Shown one piece after another: positions 31,869-39,720 of a stretch of DNA of 39,877 bases (its first letter is position 1; each line of letters begins with the position of its first letter). The position numbers were made by a program, and so were the translations under genes. Source of the stretch: DATKDU01 sp035512595 (GTDB lineage: Bacteria; Planctomycetota; Planctomycetia; Pirellulales; Pirellulaceae). Location: positions 1-39,877 of the forward strand of contig DATKDU010000513.1 in NCBI GenBank assembly GCA_035512595.1. Reading direction: 5' to 3'. The notes below the pieces were generated by a model. It worked only from the letters and a program-made list of their open reading frames with translations. It was not told where the DNA came from and searched no databases.

Positions 31869-33656
31869 ATGACCGCTCGCATCGAAAAGCCGCGCCGAAA
31901 CTCCGCGCCCCTGGAGGGGCTTGACGGTGAACTGGCACCCGAGACGCAGCAGCCGCATTGCGAGTGGCAGGGGCTGTCGCTTGCCAAAATCGTAGAATGG
32001 TGTACAGATCGCGAGCTATCGATCTGCACAGACGACACCGACCGCATCTGGCTTCAGCGCGGCGACGAGAAGTTCGACCTCACGGACGCCGAGCTGCATG
32101 CCTACGGGGCGGCGATTGCCGCCGCTGACGCGGCCGAGGAAAAGCAGATCGTCACGCTTGAGAGGAGCAATCGCCCCGAAGACAAACCGCTGGATTTGAC
32201 CGTCTCTCCAAACCGGACGGAGTTGGGCCTAGCCAGGCGGTTCGTGACCGAGCACGAAGGGAATCTTCGCTACTGTCCGCTCTGGAAAAAATGGCTGGTG
32301 TGGGACGGCAAACGCTGGGTAACCGATGACGGCGTGCGGGTGCTGGGCATGGCTCAAGCGACCGTGGAGCGGATGTGGCACCAGATCACCACGATCCAGC
32401 GGGGCGACGGAGGTCCCCAGGGAATGCTGGTGGAGATGGACGGCCGGCAGCGCCAGGCAATTATCGCTTTCGCGATCGCCTGCCACGAGAACAAACACCT
32501 GGCCGCCATGCTCAAGCTAGCGCAGGCCAGGCCCGGTATCTCGGTGTTGCCGGACGAGCTGGACAGCCATCCGTGGCTTTTTAACGTTGCAAACGGGACT
32601 ATCGACCTGCGGACTGGCCAGTTGCGCGAGCACTGCCGCGACGACCTGCTGACGAAACTGTGTCCGCACGACTACGACCCCACCGCGAAATGCCCGTTGT
32701 GGATCGCGACGCTGGCCAAGATCTTCGAGCGGAAGCGCGAGCTGATCGGGTTTCTCCAGCGGTTCGTCGGCATGGCGCTGATCGGGGAGGTGGTGGAAGA
32801 ACTGCTGGTTATCTGGTACGGCGACGGAAACAACGGCAAGACGCTCGTGGCCGAGATCCTGATGGACATGTTCGGCTCGGACTACGCGTGCGCCGCAATG
32901 CCGACGCTGCTGATGGAATCGCGAGGCGATCGGCACCTCACCGAGCGCGCCGACCTGTTCGGCAAACGGCTCGTCGTCTGCTCCGAGACGGAGGCCGGCT
33001 GCAGGCTGGCGGAGGCGGCCATGAAGCTCATGACCGGCCGCGGCCGAATCAAGGCCCGCCGAATGAGAGAAGATCCCTGGGAATTCCCGCCGAGTCACAG
33101 CTTCGTCCTGGATACCAACAACAAGCCGATCATCGACGGCACGGACGAGGGCGTCTGGCGGCGGCCGCTGTTACTCCCCTTCCTGGTCAAGTTCTGGCGG
33201 GAGGGAAAGGACGCTCCTGGGCCGCCGGAGCTCAAAGCGGACGTCAAACGATACGAGGATCTCCAGGCGGAAATGCCTGGCATCCTTGCCTTGGCCGTCC
33301 GGGGCTGTCTGTCCTACCAGCGACACGGCCTCAGCGCCCCGTCGGAAGTTAGGGAGGCAACGGACGAGTACCGTGACGAACAGAACCGGATCGCAGACTT
33401 TTTGGAGGAGTGCTGTACTCGAAGTTCTGCGGGCCAGGTGCGTGTGCAGGAACTCTACGACCTGTACTGTGTCTGGGCCCGCAAAGGGGCAATGAACCTC
33501 ACGAGGTTCGGGCAAGCCATGGCCAAGCTCGGCTTTAAGAGGAAGCGGTCCAACGGCGTTTGGTACGTCGGGATCGCCGCGACGGCGAAGCTGATCCATG
33601 GTCAGCTCGTGTACTCCCCCCGCTGGCCTGACGAAGCTGACCTGGACACCCAATAG
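31869..33656 (+). CDS. D5/P4-type primase-helicase (superfamily 3)
   Basis: A 595-residue replication protein. GGAGGTG at 31859-31865 fixes ATG 31869; upstream ATGs at 31752 and 31857 lack such a site. A divergent N-terminal part is followed by a D5_N-type domain (LDSHPWLFNVANGTIDLRTG) and the SF3 ATPase: Walker A GDGNNGKT at 318-325, Walker B-like LFGKRLVVCSETEAG, and SFVLDTNNKPII with a WRRPLLLPF sensor region. A winged-helix-like C-terminus (LTRFGQAMAKLGFKRKRS) probably binds origin DNA. Such proteins replicate phage satellites and plasmids. The repeat at 33701 directly follows. Confidence 0.93.
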   Translation: MTARIEKPRRNSAPLEGLDGELAPETQQPHCEWQGLSLAKIVEWCTDRELSICTDDTDRIWLQRGDEKFDLTDAELHAYGAAIAAADAAEEKQIVTLERSNRPEDKPLDLTVSPNRTELGLARRFVTEHEGNLRYCPLWKKWLVWDGKRWVTDDGVRVLGMAQATVERMWHQITTIQRGDGGPQGMLVEMDGRQRQAIIAFAIACHENKHLAAMLKLAQARPGISVLPDELDSHPWLFNVANGTIDLRTGQLREHCRDDLLTKLCPHDYDPTAKCPLWIATLAKIFERKRELIGFLQRFVGMALIGEVVEELLVIWYGDGNNGKTLVAEILMDMFGSDYACAAMPTLLMESRGDRHLTERADLFGKRLVVCSETEAGCRLAEAAMKLMTGRGRIKARRMREDPWEFPPSHSFVLDTNNKPIIDGTDEGVWRRPLLLPFLVKFWREGKDAPGPPELKADVKRYEDLQAEMPGILALAVRGCLSYQRHGLSAPSEVREATDEYRDEQNRIADFLEECCTRSSAGQVRVQELYDLYCVWARKGAMNLTRFGQAMAKLGFKRKRSNGVWYVGIAATAKLIHGQLVYSPRWPDEADLDTQ

Positions 33657-33700
33657 CCGACGGCAAAAAGGAAAAACAATGCCGAGAAAAACAACCTTTT

Positions 33701-33782
33701 GGAACACTTGGAACACTTGTCGGATAACCCTCTTATATATGCGCGCGTAAGAGAAGTAACCAATAAGTGTTCCAAGTGTTCC
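33701..33782. repeat. Iteron-like double inverted repeat, candidate replication origin
   Basis: GGAACACTT occurs twice in tandem at 33701-33718 and twice as its reverse complement at 33765-33782, so two perfect 18-base arms face each other. The 46-base centre contains TATATAT and a second small inverted repeat, CTCTTA (33730-33735) with TAAGAG (33748-33753). It fills the gap between primase-helicase and Toprim primase. Paired iterons next to an AT-rich core is the usual layout of an initiator-bound origin; an operator is the alternative. Confidence 0.8.
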
Positions 33783-33848
33783 ATTTTCCATCGGCCGTCC
33801 GTGACGGCCGAGGACCTACAAAACATACGAGCGCCAGAAGTAGCTGCC

Positions 33849-34997
33849 ATGGATATTCACTTTGCCGTCGATAAGCTGATCAACCCGACCCTGTACTACG
33901 CCCTCAAGGACGTGTTCTGGCACGTTCGGGTGGAACGTCCTGGGGAGGCCATGCAGCGGCAATACGTGCAGCACTTGTGCGACGACGGGGTGGTTAGGCT
34001 GCGGATGCAGGTTATCCCTGGAGGCCAGGGCGAGCAGTTTTGTGTCTGTTGCCGTGCCTGCGGCGATACCAAATTCAGGCTGCGGATCAACCACCGCTGG
34101 GGGATCCGTGACAAGCTGAGCCGCTCTCGCAACTTGTGGCTGCTGAATTGCTTCAACGAAGGCTGCTACAGGGGCGACTATTCCATGCAGCGAGACTTCT
34201 ACGACTTAGTTTACGTCTATTCTTCCGCCAGTGGCTCGGGCGCGCCAGCAGAAACAGCACTTCGTCCAGGTGTGCCTGGCCAGGCCCGCCAGTTCGGCCC
34301 ACCAGGCCCCTTTCTGACCATGGACGATCTGATCCGTCGCAATCCCAACCACGATGCGCTGAAGTACCTGCGCAACCGCCTGGTTGACCCGATGTATGCC
34401 TACCGGACGTTCGGCATCATTTACTGCCTCACCTCCGAGTACCCCTACACCAGCAACCGGTTGATCATTCCGATCGAGCGGCGCGGAACCCTGATCGGCT
34501 GGCAGGCCCGTGCTCTGTACGACCCCAAGAAGGAGGACGGCGTCCCCAAGTATTACACCGGACCGGGTTCGGATCTGAGCTCTGGCTTCAACCTCGAACA
34601 GGCCTGCCAGTATCACACCAAGGTGATCGTGGAAGGGGCCTTTGACGTTCTCGGCGTGGGACGGCAGGGCTGGGCGCTGCTCGGCAAAACACTGTCGCAC
34701 GCCAAGCTTAAGAACCTCAAAACCGAGGTTGGCAGATATTGCGATCTGGGTGCCTTCGTCGTGGTTCTGGATCCTGACCAGCCCGAGAAGGAGCGGCTGA
34801 AAGGCTTGCCGCATCAGATCGAAACGGCCTATGCGACGCTCGCCAAGGAATTCGGCGCGCAGCGCGTGGCGAAAGTCTATCTGCCGTCCGGCATGGATCC
34901 CGGCAGTATGGTTTCCGCTCAGCTCTGGTCGCGGATTTCAAAATTATCCGCCGAACAGGGAGTCACAGTCTCCCGCGAGCTTCTGACACCAACATAA
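33849..34997 (+). CDS. Toprim primase with CHC2-like zinc site
   Basis: A 382-residue DnaG-like protein that would make RNA primers. ATG 33849 is chosen because an earlier in-frame ATG at 33699 would translate through the iteron-like repeat. A zinc site is formed by Cys65, Cys68, Cys71 and Cys101/Cys106 (FCVCCRACGDTKF, LLNCFNEGC). The catalytic Toprim part has Glu262 in VIVEGAFDVLGVG and Asp308/Asp310 in VVVLDPDQ. The preceding NRLIIPIERRGTLIGWQARA is the usual primase core strand. Length is shorter than cellular DnaG, as no helicase-binding domain is present. It pairs with the primase-helicase in one replication module. Confidence 0.88.
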   Translation: MDIHFAVDKLINPTLYYALKDVFWHVRVERPGEAMQRQYVQHLCDDGVVRLRMQVIPGGQGEQFCVCCRACGDTKFRLRINHRWGIRDKLSRSRNLWLLNCFNEGCYRGDYSMQRDFYDLVYVYSSASGSGAPAETALRPGVPGQARQFGPPGPFLTMDDLIRRNPNHDALKYLRNRLVDPMYAYRTFGIIYCLTSEYPYTSNRLIIPIERRGTLIGWQARALYDPKKEDGVPKYYTGPGSDLSSGFNLEQACQYHTKVIVEGAFDVLGVGRQGWALLGKTLSHAKLKNLKTEVGRYCDLGAFVVVLDPDQPEKERLKGLPHQIETAYATLAKEFGAQRVAKVYLPSGMDPGSMVSAQLWSRISKLSAEQGVTVSRELLTPT

Positions 34998-35030
34998 ACC
35001 GAAGGGGCTGGCCAACCAACAGGAGCCGTT

Positions 35031-35603
35031 ATGGAAGATAACAAGCCTCAACCCGCTGGCCGCAAGAAGAAGGTGGTCTATCGTCCGCCGCCTCGGCCTG
35101 CCCCGGCCGCCGTGCCGCCGCCGGAGCCGCAGCCGCCCAAGCCGCTGCCGCCGGCCTTTGACCGCGGCTGCCTCAAGGCGATGGGCTTGCAGCCGAGCAG
35201 CAGCCACGTAAGTGCAGGGGAGCTGGCGCGGCCGGAGCAGCAGCAGCAGCAGCGGCCCAAGCGTAAGCTCCGGAAGCAGCGGCAGGCCCCCAAGCCTGAG
35301 CCGAAGCCGCCCGAGCCGCCCCGGTCGCGGGCCAGGATTGTGATCGACCAGAGCGGGCCGAAGGAGCCCTCGCTCGGGGTCAATGGCTACTGCAAGGACA
35401 ACCCACATTTCTGCCTTAAGGAGTTTTGTCGCTACGCCCTCCTGGTTTTTTCTGCTCACGCCCTCGGGCCAGAGGACTTCCAGATGCAGCATTTGCGGGC
35501 GCTCAAGGTAATGGCGGCCAAGGTGCCCGCCGTGATTAATCATCTGGAGGCGTTGGAGCGGGCACAGGATCAGGAGTTTCGAGAGCTGCTCGACGACGAT
35601 TAA
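35031..35603 (+). CDS. Proline/glutamine-rich hypothetical protein of the mobile element
   Basis: A 190-residue protein. The first 110 residues are basic, proline-rich and low-complexity (VVYRPPPRPAPAAVPPPEP, a poly-Gln run at about residues 70-74). The last 80 form a likely folded helical domain (HFCLKEFCRYALLVFSAHAL, FQMQHLRALKVMAAKVPAVI). No family was recognised. It follows the primase by 33 bases. Two GATTAATC palindromes lie at its 3' end. Confidence 0.6.
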   Translation: MEDNKPQPAGRKKKVVYRPPPRPAPAAVPPPEPQPPKPLPPAFDRGCLKAMGLQPSSSHVSAGELARPEQQQQQRPKRKLRKQRQAPKPEPKPPEPPRSRARIVIDQSGPKEPSLGVNGYCKDNPHFCLKEFCRYALLVFSAHALGPEDFQMQHLRALKVMAAKVPAVINHLEALERAQDQEFRELLDDD

Positions 35604-35635
35604 TCCGTTTGTATGCGCTGGCAGACTGATTAATC
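35534..35635. repeat. Three GATTAATC palindromes
   Basis: The 8-base palindrome occurs at 35534-35541, 35598-35605 and 35628-35635, the last two in the gap between genes. In DNA of this GC content three copies within 102 bases is unexpected. They may be regulator sites for the following gene, whose ATG is at 35679. Confidence 0.55.
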
Positions 35636-35678
35636 ATTCATCTGGGGCATCACCACCACGTTAGGAGGGAACCTGATC

Positions 35679-36065
35679 ATGACCACCACCACCCGCTCTT
35701 TCATCAGCAAGAAGAGAGCCATGCACTACTTTTCGGTCGGCCAGAAAGCCCACCGCTTCATGCAACTCAAAACGCACAAGCCGGGCAAGGCCACTCTGGG
35801 CAAGGAGCTGTTCCGGTTCGGGTACAGCGAGCGCTTTTTGTACTCGCTGGCCAAGCTGCCGATCGCGTTCACCCGCGACGAGTACCTCCGCTGGCTCCAC
35901 ACGGTTGACGCCGGCCAGCTCGTGCTCGTCGCCGGACTCAAGCGCGAGGTCAACCGGCAGCGGATGCTCAAGCGCCTAGGCAGCCGCCATGTTCCTTTTC
36001 GCGTGGCAGAGGAACTGGTGCGCGAGGCCCGTCGCCGCGAAAAAGCTCGCCGGCAAAAAGATTGA
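35679..36065 (+). CDS. Basic hypothetical protein of the mobile element
   Basis: A 128-residue, strongly basic protein starting at ATG 35679 with AGGAGGGA just upstream. It opens MTTTTRSFISKKRAMHYF, then a strand-helix segment (FRFGYSERFLYSLAKLPIAF), and ends in a charged helix (AEELVREARRREKARRQKD). Nucleic-acid binding is likely from charge, but no family was recognised. Confidence 0.65.
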   Translation: MTTTTRSFISKKRAMHYFSVGQKAHRFMQLKTHKPGKATLGKELFRFGYSERFLYSLAKLPIAFTRDEYLRWLHTVDAGQLVLVAGLKREVNRQRMLKRLGSRHVPFRVAEELVREARRREKARRQKD

Positions 36066-36097
36066 TCTCCCCCCATCACCATCCTGGAGTTCCACAC

Positions 36098-36508
36098 ATG
36101 CTGCCTGCTGACCGCCCGCCGCCGAGCTACCTCGGCCACGACCCGCGTAAACAATTCTCGGCGCTTCCCTCTCGCTGGGGGTTGTGGCGGCGAGGATATT
36201 CGATGTGGGTCGTCTTTCCGCCGGTCGGTTGGGATCCCGGGATCGAGGGCGGCCGCATCGTCCGCATGCCGACGCGTATGGATCCGGCCGACTGCATCGC
36301 TCGCCACCTGGTTGATCTCGGCAGCGGCGGGCCTCCCCCGATCGACGCCCCCCTAGGGCCGCCGATCAAGGTCAGTGACCTGCCGAAGGGCCATTGGCTG
36401 TTCCTCCAGGATTTCTTCAGCATGCTCGGCGACCTCGTTAGCATCATCAACGATCCGCCGCCGCCTCCCGAGCCGCCGCGGTCCCCGATCTGGGACGTGT
36501 CCCCCTAG
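36098..36508 (+). CDS. Proline-rich hypothetical protein of the mobile element
   Basis: A 136-residue protein starting at ATG 36098 with GGAG at 36086-36089. It has a WGLWRRGYSMWVVFPPVGWD segment, a proline-rich tail with PPPPPEPPRSP, and no membrane helix. No family was recognised. Confidence 0.5.
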   Translation: MLPADRPPPSYLGHDPRKQFSALPSRWGLWRRGYSMWVVFPPVGWDPGIEGGRIVRMPTRMDPADCIARHLVDLGSGGPPPIDAPLGPPIKVSDLPKGHWLFLQDFFSMLGDLVSIINDPPPPPEPPRSPIWDVSP

Positions 36509-36554
36509 TATTCTTGGTTGATTGTTTTCGTCAAACTCAAGGAGGAGGTTTTCC

Positions 36555-36683
36555 ATGCCCGATTCTGCCGACAACGCCGAGGAGTTGATCATCGACGACT
36601 ACCAGGACACGTGCACCGACTCGGGCGAGCCGCCGCCGGGGACGACCGACGCCGACGAGATTGACTACCGGCTGCACTGGTGA
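36555..36683 (+). CDS. Acidic 42-residue protein
   Basis: Starts MPDSADNAEELIIDDYQDTC and is strongly acidic, with 12 Asp/Glu of 42 residues. GGAGGAGG at 36541-36548 is one of the best ribosome binding sites in the element and is correctly spaced. A small acidic protein in a mobile element can be a DNA mimic or inhibitor, but this is a guess. Confidence 0.55.
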   Translation: MPDSADNAEELIIDDYQDTCTDSGEPPPGTTDADEIDYRLHW

Positions 36684-36807
36684 TCGAGCGCCGCTGTTGC
36701 AATCTTTTTTTTCGTTCCGCCACCGTGAAATCGTCACAGCGCCCGCGCAGAGGCTTTGAATACTGCGACGCGCACCTCGACCTGGGACGACGACGCAAGG
36801 AAAGCAC

Positions 36808-36900
36808 ATGCCCCATCCAGCCCTCATGGTCGCCACCTTCTTGTTGGCCTGCCTGTGGCTGCTATCGGACGTCCTGTCCCGCAACGGGAGGATCCCGTGA
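36808..36900 (+). CDS. Tiny membrane protein
   Basis: A 30-residue protein, essentially one hydrophobic helix (ALMVATFLLACLWLLSDVLS) with a short basic end. AAGGAAA precedes ATG 36808. The stop overlaps the next GTG as GTGA. Short single-helix proteins occur in phage lysis and toxin systems, but nothing more can be said. Confidence 0.45.
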   Translation: MPHPALMVATFLLACLWLLSDVLSRNGRIP

Positions 36901-37433
36901 GCCGTCAGCCTTGGGCCACCGAGCACCGGCGCCTCCTTCGCCGCTACTACGCCGCGATGGGGCCGCGCTTCTGCGCTGACCGGCGCAGCCGCAGCCGTGA
37001 TTCGATTGCTCACCCGGCCCGCTCGCTCGGCTTGAAGAAAAAGCGGCTGCTGACCGCCGCCGACAAGCAGTTCATCAGGCAGCGCTACCGCCGGATGCCG
37101 GGGGCCGAGATCGCTAAGCGGCTCAAGGGGTACATCGACGCGATCTACCGGCAGGCGGATCGGCTCGGCTTGAGGCACAGAACCTACTGGGAGTGTACTG
37201 CTACCACGTCCAGCGGCAGGATCTGGTCAGAGCACAAACGCAGACCGAGTTCCGCATCGCCCGCCCCTGCCCGCACTGCGGCGAGTTCGTCGCGCGGGAG
37301 CGCGAGCACCTGCTCGGCTGGAAAGCGGCTTCCTGCGGGAGCTGTTCCAGGCGATGGCCACGGGGGGCACTTTCGCCTTGGAGGAGATCCTTTACTTCAA
37401 CGGCGGCCTGTTCAGCGACAGCAGCGTGCTTGA
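36897..37433 (+). CDS. HTH-like protein, 3' part probably out of frame
   Basis: GTG 36897 opens a basic protein (SRQPWATEHRRLLRRYYAAM) with a likely Myb/HTH-like segment about residues 55-95 (LTAADKQFIRQRYRRMPGAE, IAKRLKGYIDAIYRQADRLG). After about residue 100 the frame turns into low-complexity text without protein-like pattern. A different frame from 37193 to about 37330 reads FRIARPCPHCGEFVAREREH, a credible zinc motif. A frameshift near 37180-37195 probably separates the HTH part from its zinc-binding tail, so the given 3' end is only the open frame. Confidence 0.45.
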   Translation: MSRQPWATEHRRLLRRYYAAMGPRFCADRRSRSRDSIAHPARSLGLKKKRLLTAADKQFIRQRYRRMPGAEIAKRLKGYIDAIYRQADRLGLRHRTYWECTATTSSGRIWSEHKRRPSSASPAPARTAASSSRGSASTCSAGKRLPAGAVPGDGHGGHFRLGGDPLLQRRPVQRQQRA

Positions 37434-37566
37434 CCTGGCCGCCGAAGCGATGCAGGTGCTGTCCGAACGGGCCACGTTCGACTGGAGCGTGGCCGAGCCG
37501 CACATTTTCGGCACTCTCTTCGAGCGGACGCTCGACCCGGCCATTGCAATCCAGTCCTTCGCGTGA
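37309..37566 (+). pseudogene. Fragment of an MmeI-type DNA methyltransferase
   Basis: This frame reads RLESGFLRELFQAMATGG, then FALEEILYFNGGLFSDSSVL, then FDWSVAEPHIFGTLFERTLDP. The FNGGLF and EPxIFGTLFERxLDP parts are the signature preceding the catalytic domain of MmeI-like and related type II/BREX-style DNA methyltransferases. Only about 85 residues exist. It lacks the start, the SAM-binding GxG motif and the NPPY motif, and ends in unrelated text at a TGA. It is a remnant, probably of a defence gene, captured by or destroyed in the element. Confidence 0.7.
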
Positions 37567-37569
37567 ATC

Positions 37570-38436
37570 ATGAAACCTAGCAGACCCAGTCACACGCCCA
37601 GCGCAGGCGGCCACATTCGCGCCGGCCTTGACCCAAACACTTACTATGTCGCCTGGCAGTGTACGGACTGGGCTTGGCGGGAAGCTACTGAGCGCGCCCG
37701 AGACCCGACTTTGGCACCGACCGTCCCCGACCGCCGGTGGATCTCGGCGGCAATCGAGTTTTTGCGCTCACAAGCCAGCCGGGGCACGGCAACGCTTCCA
37801 ACAGACATGGAGCGAGCTATCGAGCAAGCTCGCCGCATTCGAGACGAGGGCGGCTTAGAGCGAGACATACTTGAGGCCCGGCTCTTGTCTGGCCAGAGCT
37901 ATCACGAGATTGCCAACCGCGGGGAAACCACCGAACTAGCCGTCGAAGCCTTTGAGCAGCTATTCTTCTTTTTTCGGCCGTTTCGAAGTGCGACCGATTG
38001 GGTCTGTGTCCGTGCAATTCGGATTTCTGGGAAATCACCGGCAGCACCCAACGTCGGGGTCGTTCTCCGCAAATGGGGGTTCTTTGGCGGTCCTATAGTG
38101 CTGGAGCGGCTGATCGAGACCGTCCGCAAACTCAAAGGCGACTCGCTGATCTCAGATCTTAATCTCGGTGAGGATTGCAATTACGTCGACGCGGAGGAGT
38201 TGGCGATTCGAAAACTCGTAGCCGTGGATTTGCTGCCGATGAGCTCCACCGGGTTCATACTCACTGTTCAGCTGGGTTTTGAGGATAAATGTCGGAGTGC
38301 GCGCCAAGATGCAGTGGCGCAGCCAGAAGTCGCGGCCGTATCAGTTGATTGGCGAGCACTGGCGTTGGAGTCGGGCCTGCAGACGAGCAAGTTCGAAGGC
38401 AAGAAGTGTGGTGCTGGCACATCGCATGTTGCATAG
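37570..38436 (+). CDS. Hypothetical protein of the mobile element with HTH-like centre
   Basis: A 288-residue soluble protein, ATG 37570, four bases after the methyltransferase remnant. Its middle (RDILEARLLSGQSYHEIANR, then AVEAFEQLFFFFRPFRSATD) reads like a small helix-turn-helix unit seen in other planctomycete mobile-element proteins. The C-terminal half contains VVLRKWGFFGGPIVLERLIE. No enzyme motif. Lower GC third positions than the flanking genes suggest recent origin. Confidence 0.65.
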   Translation: MKPSRPSHTPSAGGHIRAGLDPNTYYVAWQCTDWAWREATERARDPTLAPTVPDRRWISAAIEFLRSQASRGTATLPTDMERAIEQARRIRDEGGLERDILEARLLSGQSYHEIANRGETTELAVEAFEQLFFFFRPFRSATDWVCVRAIRISGKSPAAPNVGVVLRKWGFFGGPIVLERLIETVRKLKGDSLISDLNLGEDCNYVDAEELAIRKLVAVDLLPMSSTGFILTVQLGFEDKCRSARQDAVAQPEVAAVSVDWRALALESGLQTSKFEGKKCGAGTSHVA

Positions 38437-38498
38437 ATGCGGGTCGATTTGCTCCAATAACATTAGGCCGGCTGGGGTGCGCGATGGAGTGTAAAGCA

Positions 38499-38879
38499 AT
38501 GGGTTGGTTGCGACGAGGAAACCAGATTTACTTTTACAAGTACGTTCGCCGCGGCGGCCGGGTCCGAGCGATTTACTGCGGGCGCGGGCCGGCCGCTGAA
38601 TTGGCAATGTTGGACATTCAGGAGCGCAGAGCGGCTGACCGAGAGGCAGCCGCACTGCGTCAACAGGTTGAGGCCGAGCACCGGATGCTCGTCCAGCCGC
38701 TGATTCATTTCGGCAGGCAGATGGATCTGCTGGTGCACGCCGTATTGGTTTGTTCCGGGTTTTACCAACATCATCATGGGGAATGGCGAAGGAGGAAGCA
38801 ACGTGGAGAAGAAAAGAGTATTCCGGCCGCCAACGCGGCAACCAGAGACGCCACCGGATACATCGATGTCGCTAGATGA
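38499..38879 (+). CDS. MGW-type small protein (first of a pair)
   Basis: A 126-residue protein. ATG 38499 is chosen because it gives the typical start MGWLRRGNQIYFYKYVRRGG; GGAG lies 10 bases upstream (ATG 38484 is also open). After VRAIYCGRGPAAELAMLD comes a long charged helix. The opening matches a widespread mobile-element family beginning MGW(E/L)RRG with YYY and YVGxGPAAELAA, whose function is unknown. It overlaps the next gene by 77 bases in another frame. Confidence 0.65.
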   Translation: MGWLRRGNQIYFYKYVRRGGRVRAIYCGRGPAAELAMLDIQERRAADREAAALRQQVEAEHRMLVQPLIHFGRQMDLLVHAVLVCSGFYQHHHGEWRRRKQRGEEKSIPAANAATRDATGYIDVAR

Positions 38880-39384
38880 ATTAGTGACTTCGGCCAATGC
38901 GGGTGATGAATCCGCACGCAAAAAGCTGCAGGAAACTTTGGACACCAGTCCCGATATTTGGAAAAAAGTCGGCGACTTAGCCCAGCATGCCGAAGACGCC
39001 CTCATTCGGCGGATCGCCCGAGACGACCCCTTTTTCATCGAGTGCTACCGGCGAAAGGTGGCTGAACTCCGTGCCGAGCTGGGGGGCAGCGAAGTCGCGC
39101 TCGAAAAAATGGCAATCCAACGCGTCGCGATTTCTTGGTTGGAACTTTCCTTAATTGATGCGGATAATCCGGGGGGCGCGACGGGCACGCTTCCGCAGGC
39201 TAGATTTGTTCAGAGCGCCAAGTCGGCGGCGCTGCGCCGTTACGACGCGGCCGTCCGCTCACTGATGTTAATCCGCGAAAAGCTGGGCTACGCGATCGGG
39301 AAGGGCGATAGGCTGCCGCTAACAGTCGTACCGTTTAGTCCATCATCGGAAATCGAAGAGCCACCCGCTTCCGCAAGCGCCTAG
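38803..39384 (+). CDS. Partner of the MGW-type protein
   Basis: A 193-residue protein. AAGGAGG at 38789-38795 sets GTG 38803, better than ATG 38776. After a proline-rich start (FRPPTRQPETPPDTSMSLDE) comes a helical domain: LDTSPDIWKKVGDLAQHAED, ALEKMAIQRVAISWLELSL, and a C-terminal helix with RYDAAVRSLMLIREKLG. I recall this type as the habitual neighbour of MGW proteins in mobile elements; function unknown. The overlap with the previous gene suggests they are expressed together. Confidence 0.65.
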   Translation: MEKKRVFRPPTRQPETPPDTSMSLDELVTSANAGDESARKKLQETLDTSPDIWKKVGDLAQHAEDALIRRIARDDPFFIECYRRKVAELRAELGGSEVALEKMAIQRVAISWLELSLIDADNPGGATGTLPQARFVQSAKSAALRRYDAAVRSLMLIREKLGYAIGKGDRLPLTVVPFSPSSEIEEPPASASA

Positions 39385-39452
39385 CGCCGGATCGAGTTTA
39401 AATCCCAGACGATAGGACGATTGCGACGCGGCCAGCAAGACGAGCCCGGTGA

Positions 39453-39701
39453 CGAGAACCTCCCGGCTGGTCCAACCGGCGCGGCCCCGGCGGCGCTCCA
39501 ATTCACGAGATCGTCTTCCCCCCGGCGCTCTACAACCTGGACCGTAAGCTGACCGAACAAAAAGCCCCCGGCAACAACCTCAGCGAGTTCCGCCCCGGCT
39601 ACACTCTCGTGGAAATCCGCGGCCAGACCCTGACCCTTCGCTACAAGCCGGCTGGCGCGGAAATCGCCGCCGAGAAAGAACTGCCGCTGGCCGCGTCGTG
39701 A
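39453..39701 (+). pseudogene. Gene fragment of unknown type
   Basis: After a TGA at 39450 one frame reads HEIVFPPALYNLDRKLTEQK, then NNLSEFRPGYTLVEIRGQTL, then TLRYKPAG and ends TGA 39701. It looks like a true C-terminus, perhaps of a metallophosphoesterase-type protein, but no start codon or catalytic motif is present. The rest of 39385-39720 holds nothing recognised; this may be the junction between the element and older chromosomal debris. Confidence 0.4.
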
Positions 39702-39720
39702 AAAACGGCGTGAACACGGC

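Larger units (their letters stand above)
28135..39384 (+). mobile_element. Integrated satellite- or plasmid-like element
   Basis: Right after the exosortase operon the gene content changes: a tyrosine recombinase, an excisionase-like HTH protein, a primase-helicase, a Toprim primase, and many small unknown genes, all on the plus strand and tightly spaced with GTGA/TGATG overlaps. No capsid, portal, terminase, relaxase or type IV secretion gene was recognised. Left end is set by the inverted repeats at 28135; the right end is uncertain, set here at the last intact gene. No matching direct repeats were found at the ends. Confidence 0.65.

Noticed and set aside
39385..39490. Minus-strand hydrophobic frame reading LVTGLVLLAASQ
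   Set aside because: No start, and it overlaps a better plus-strand fragment.
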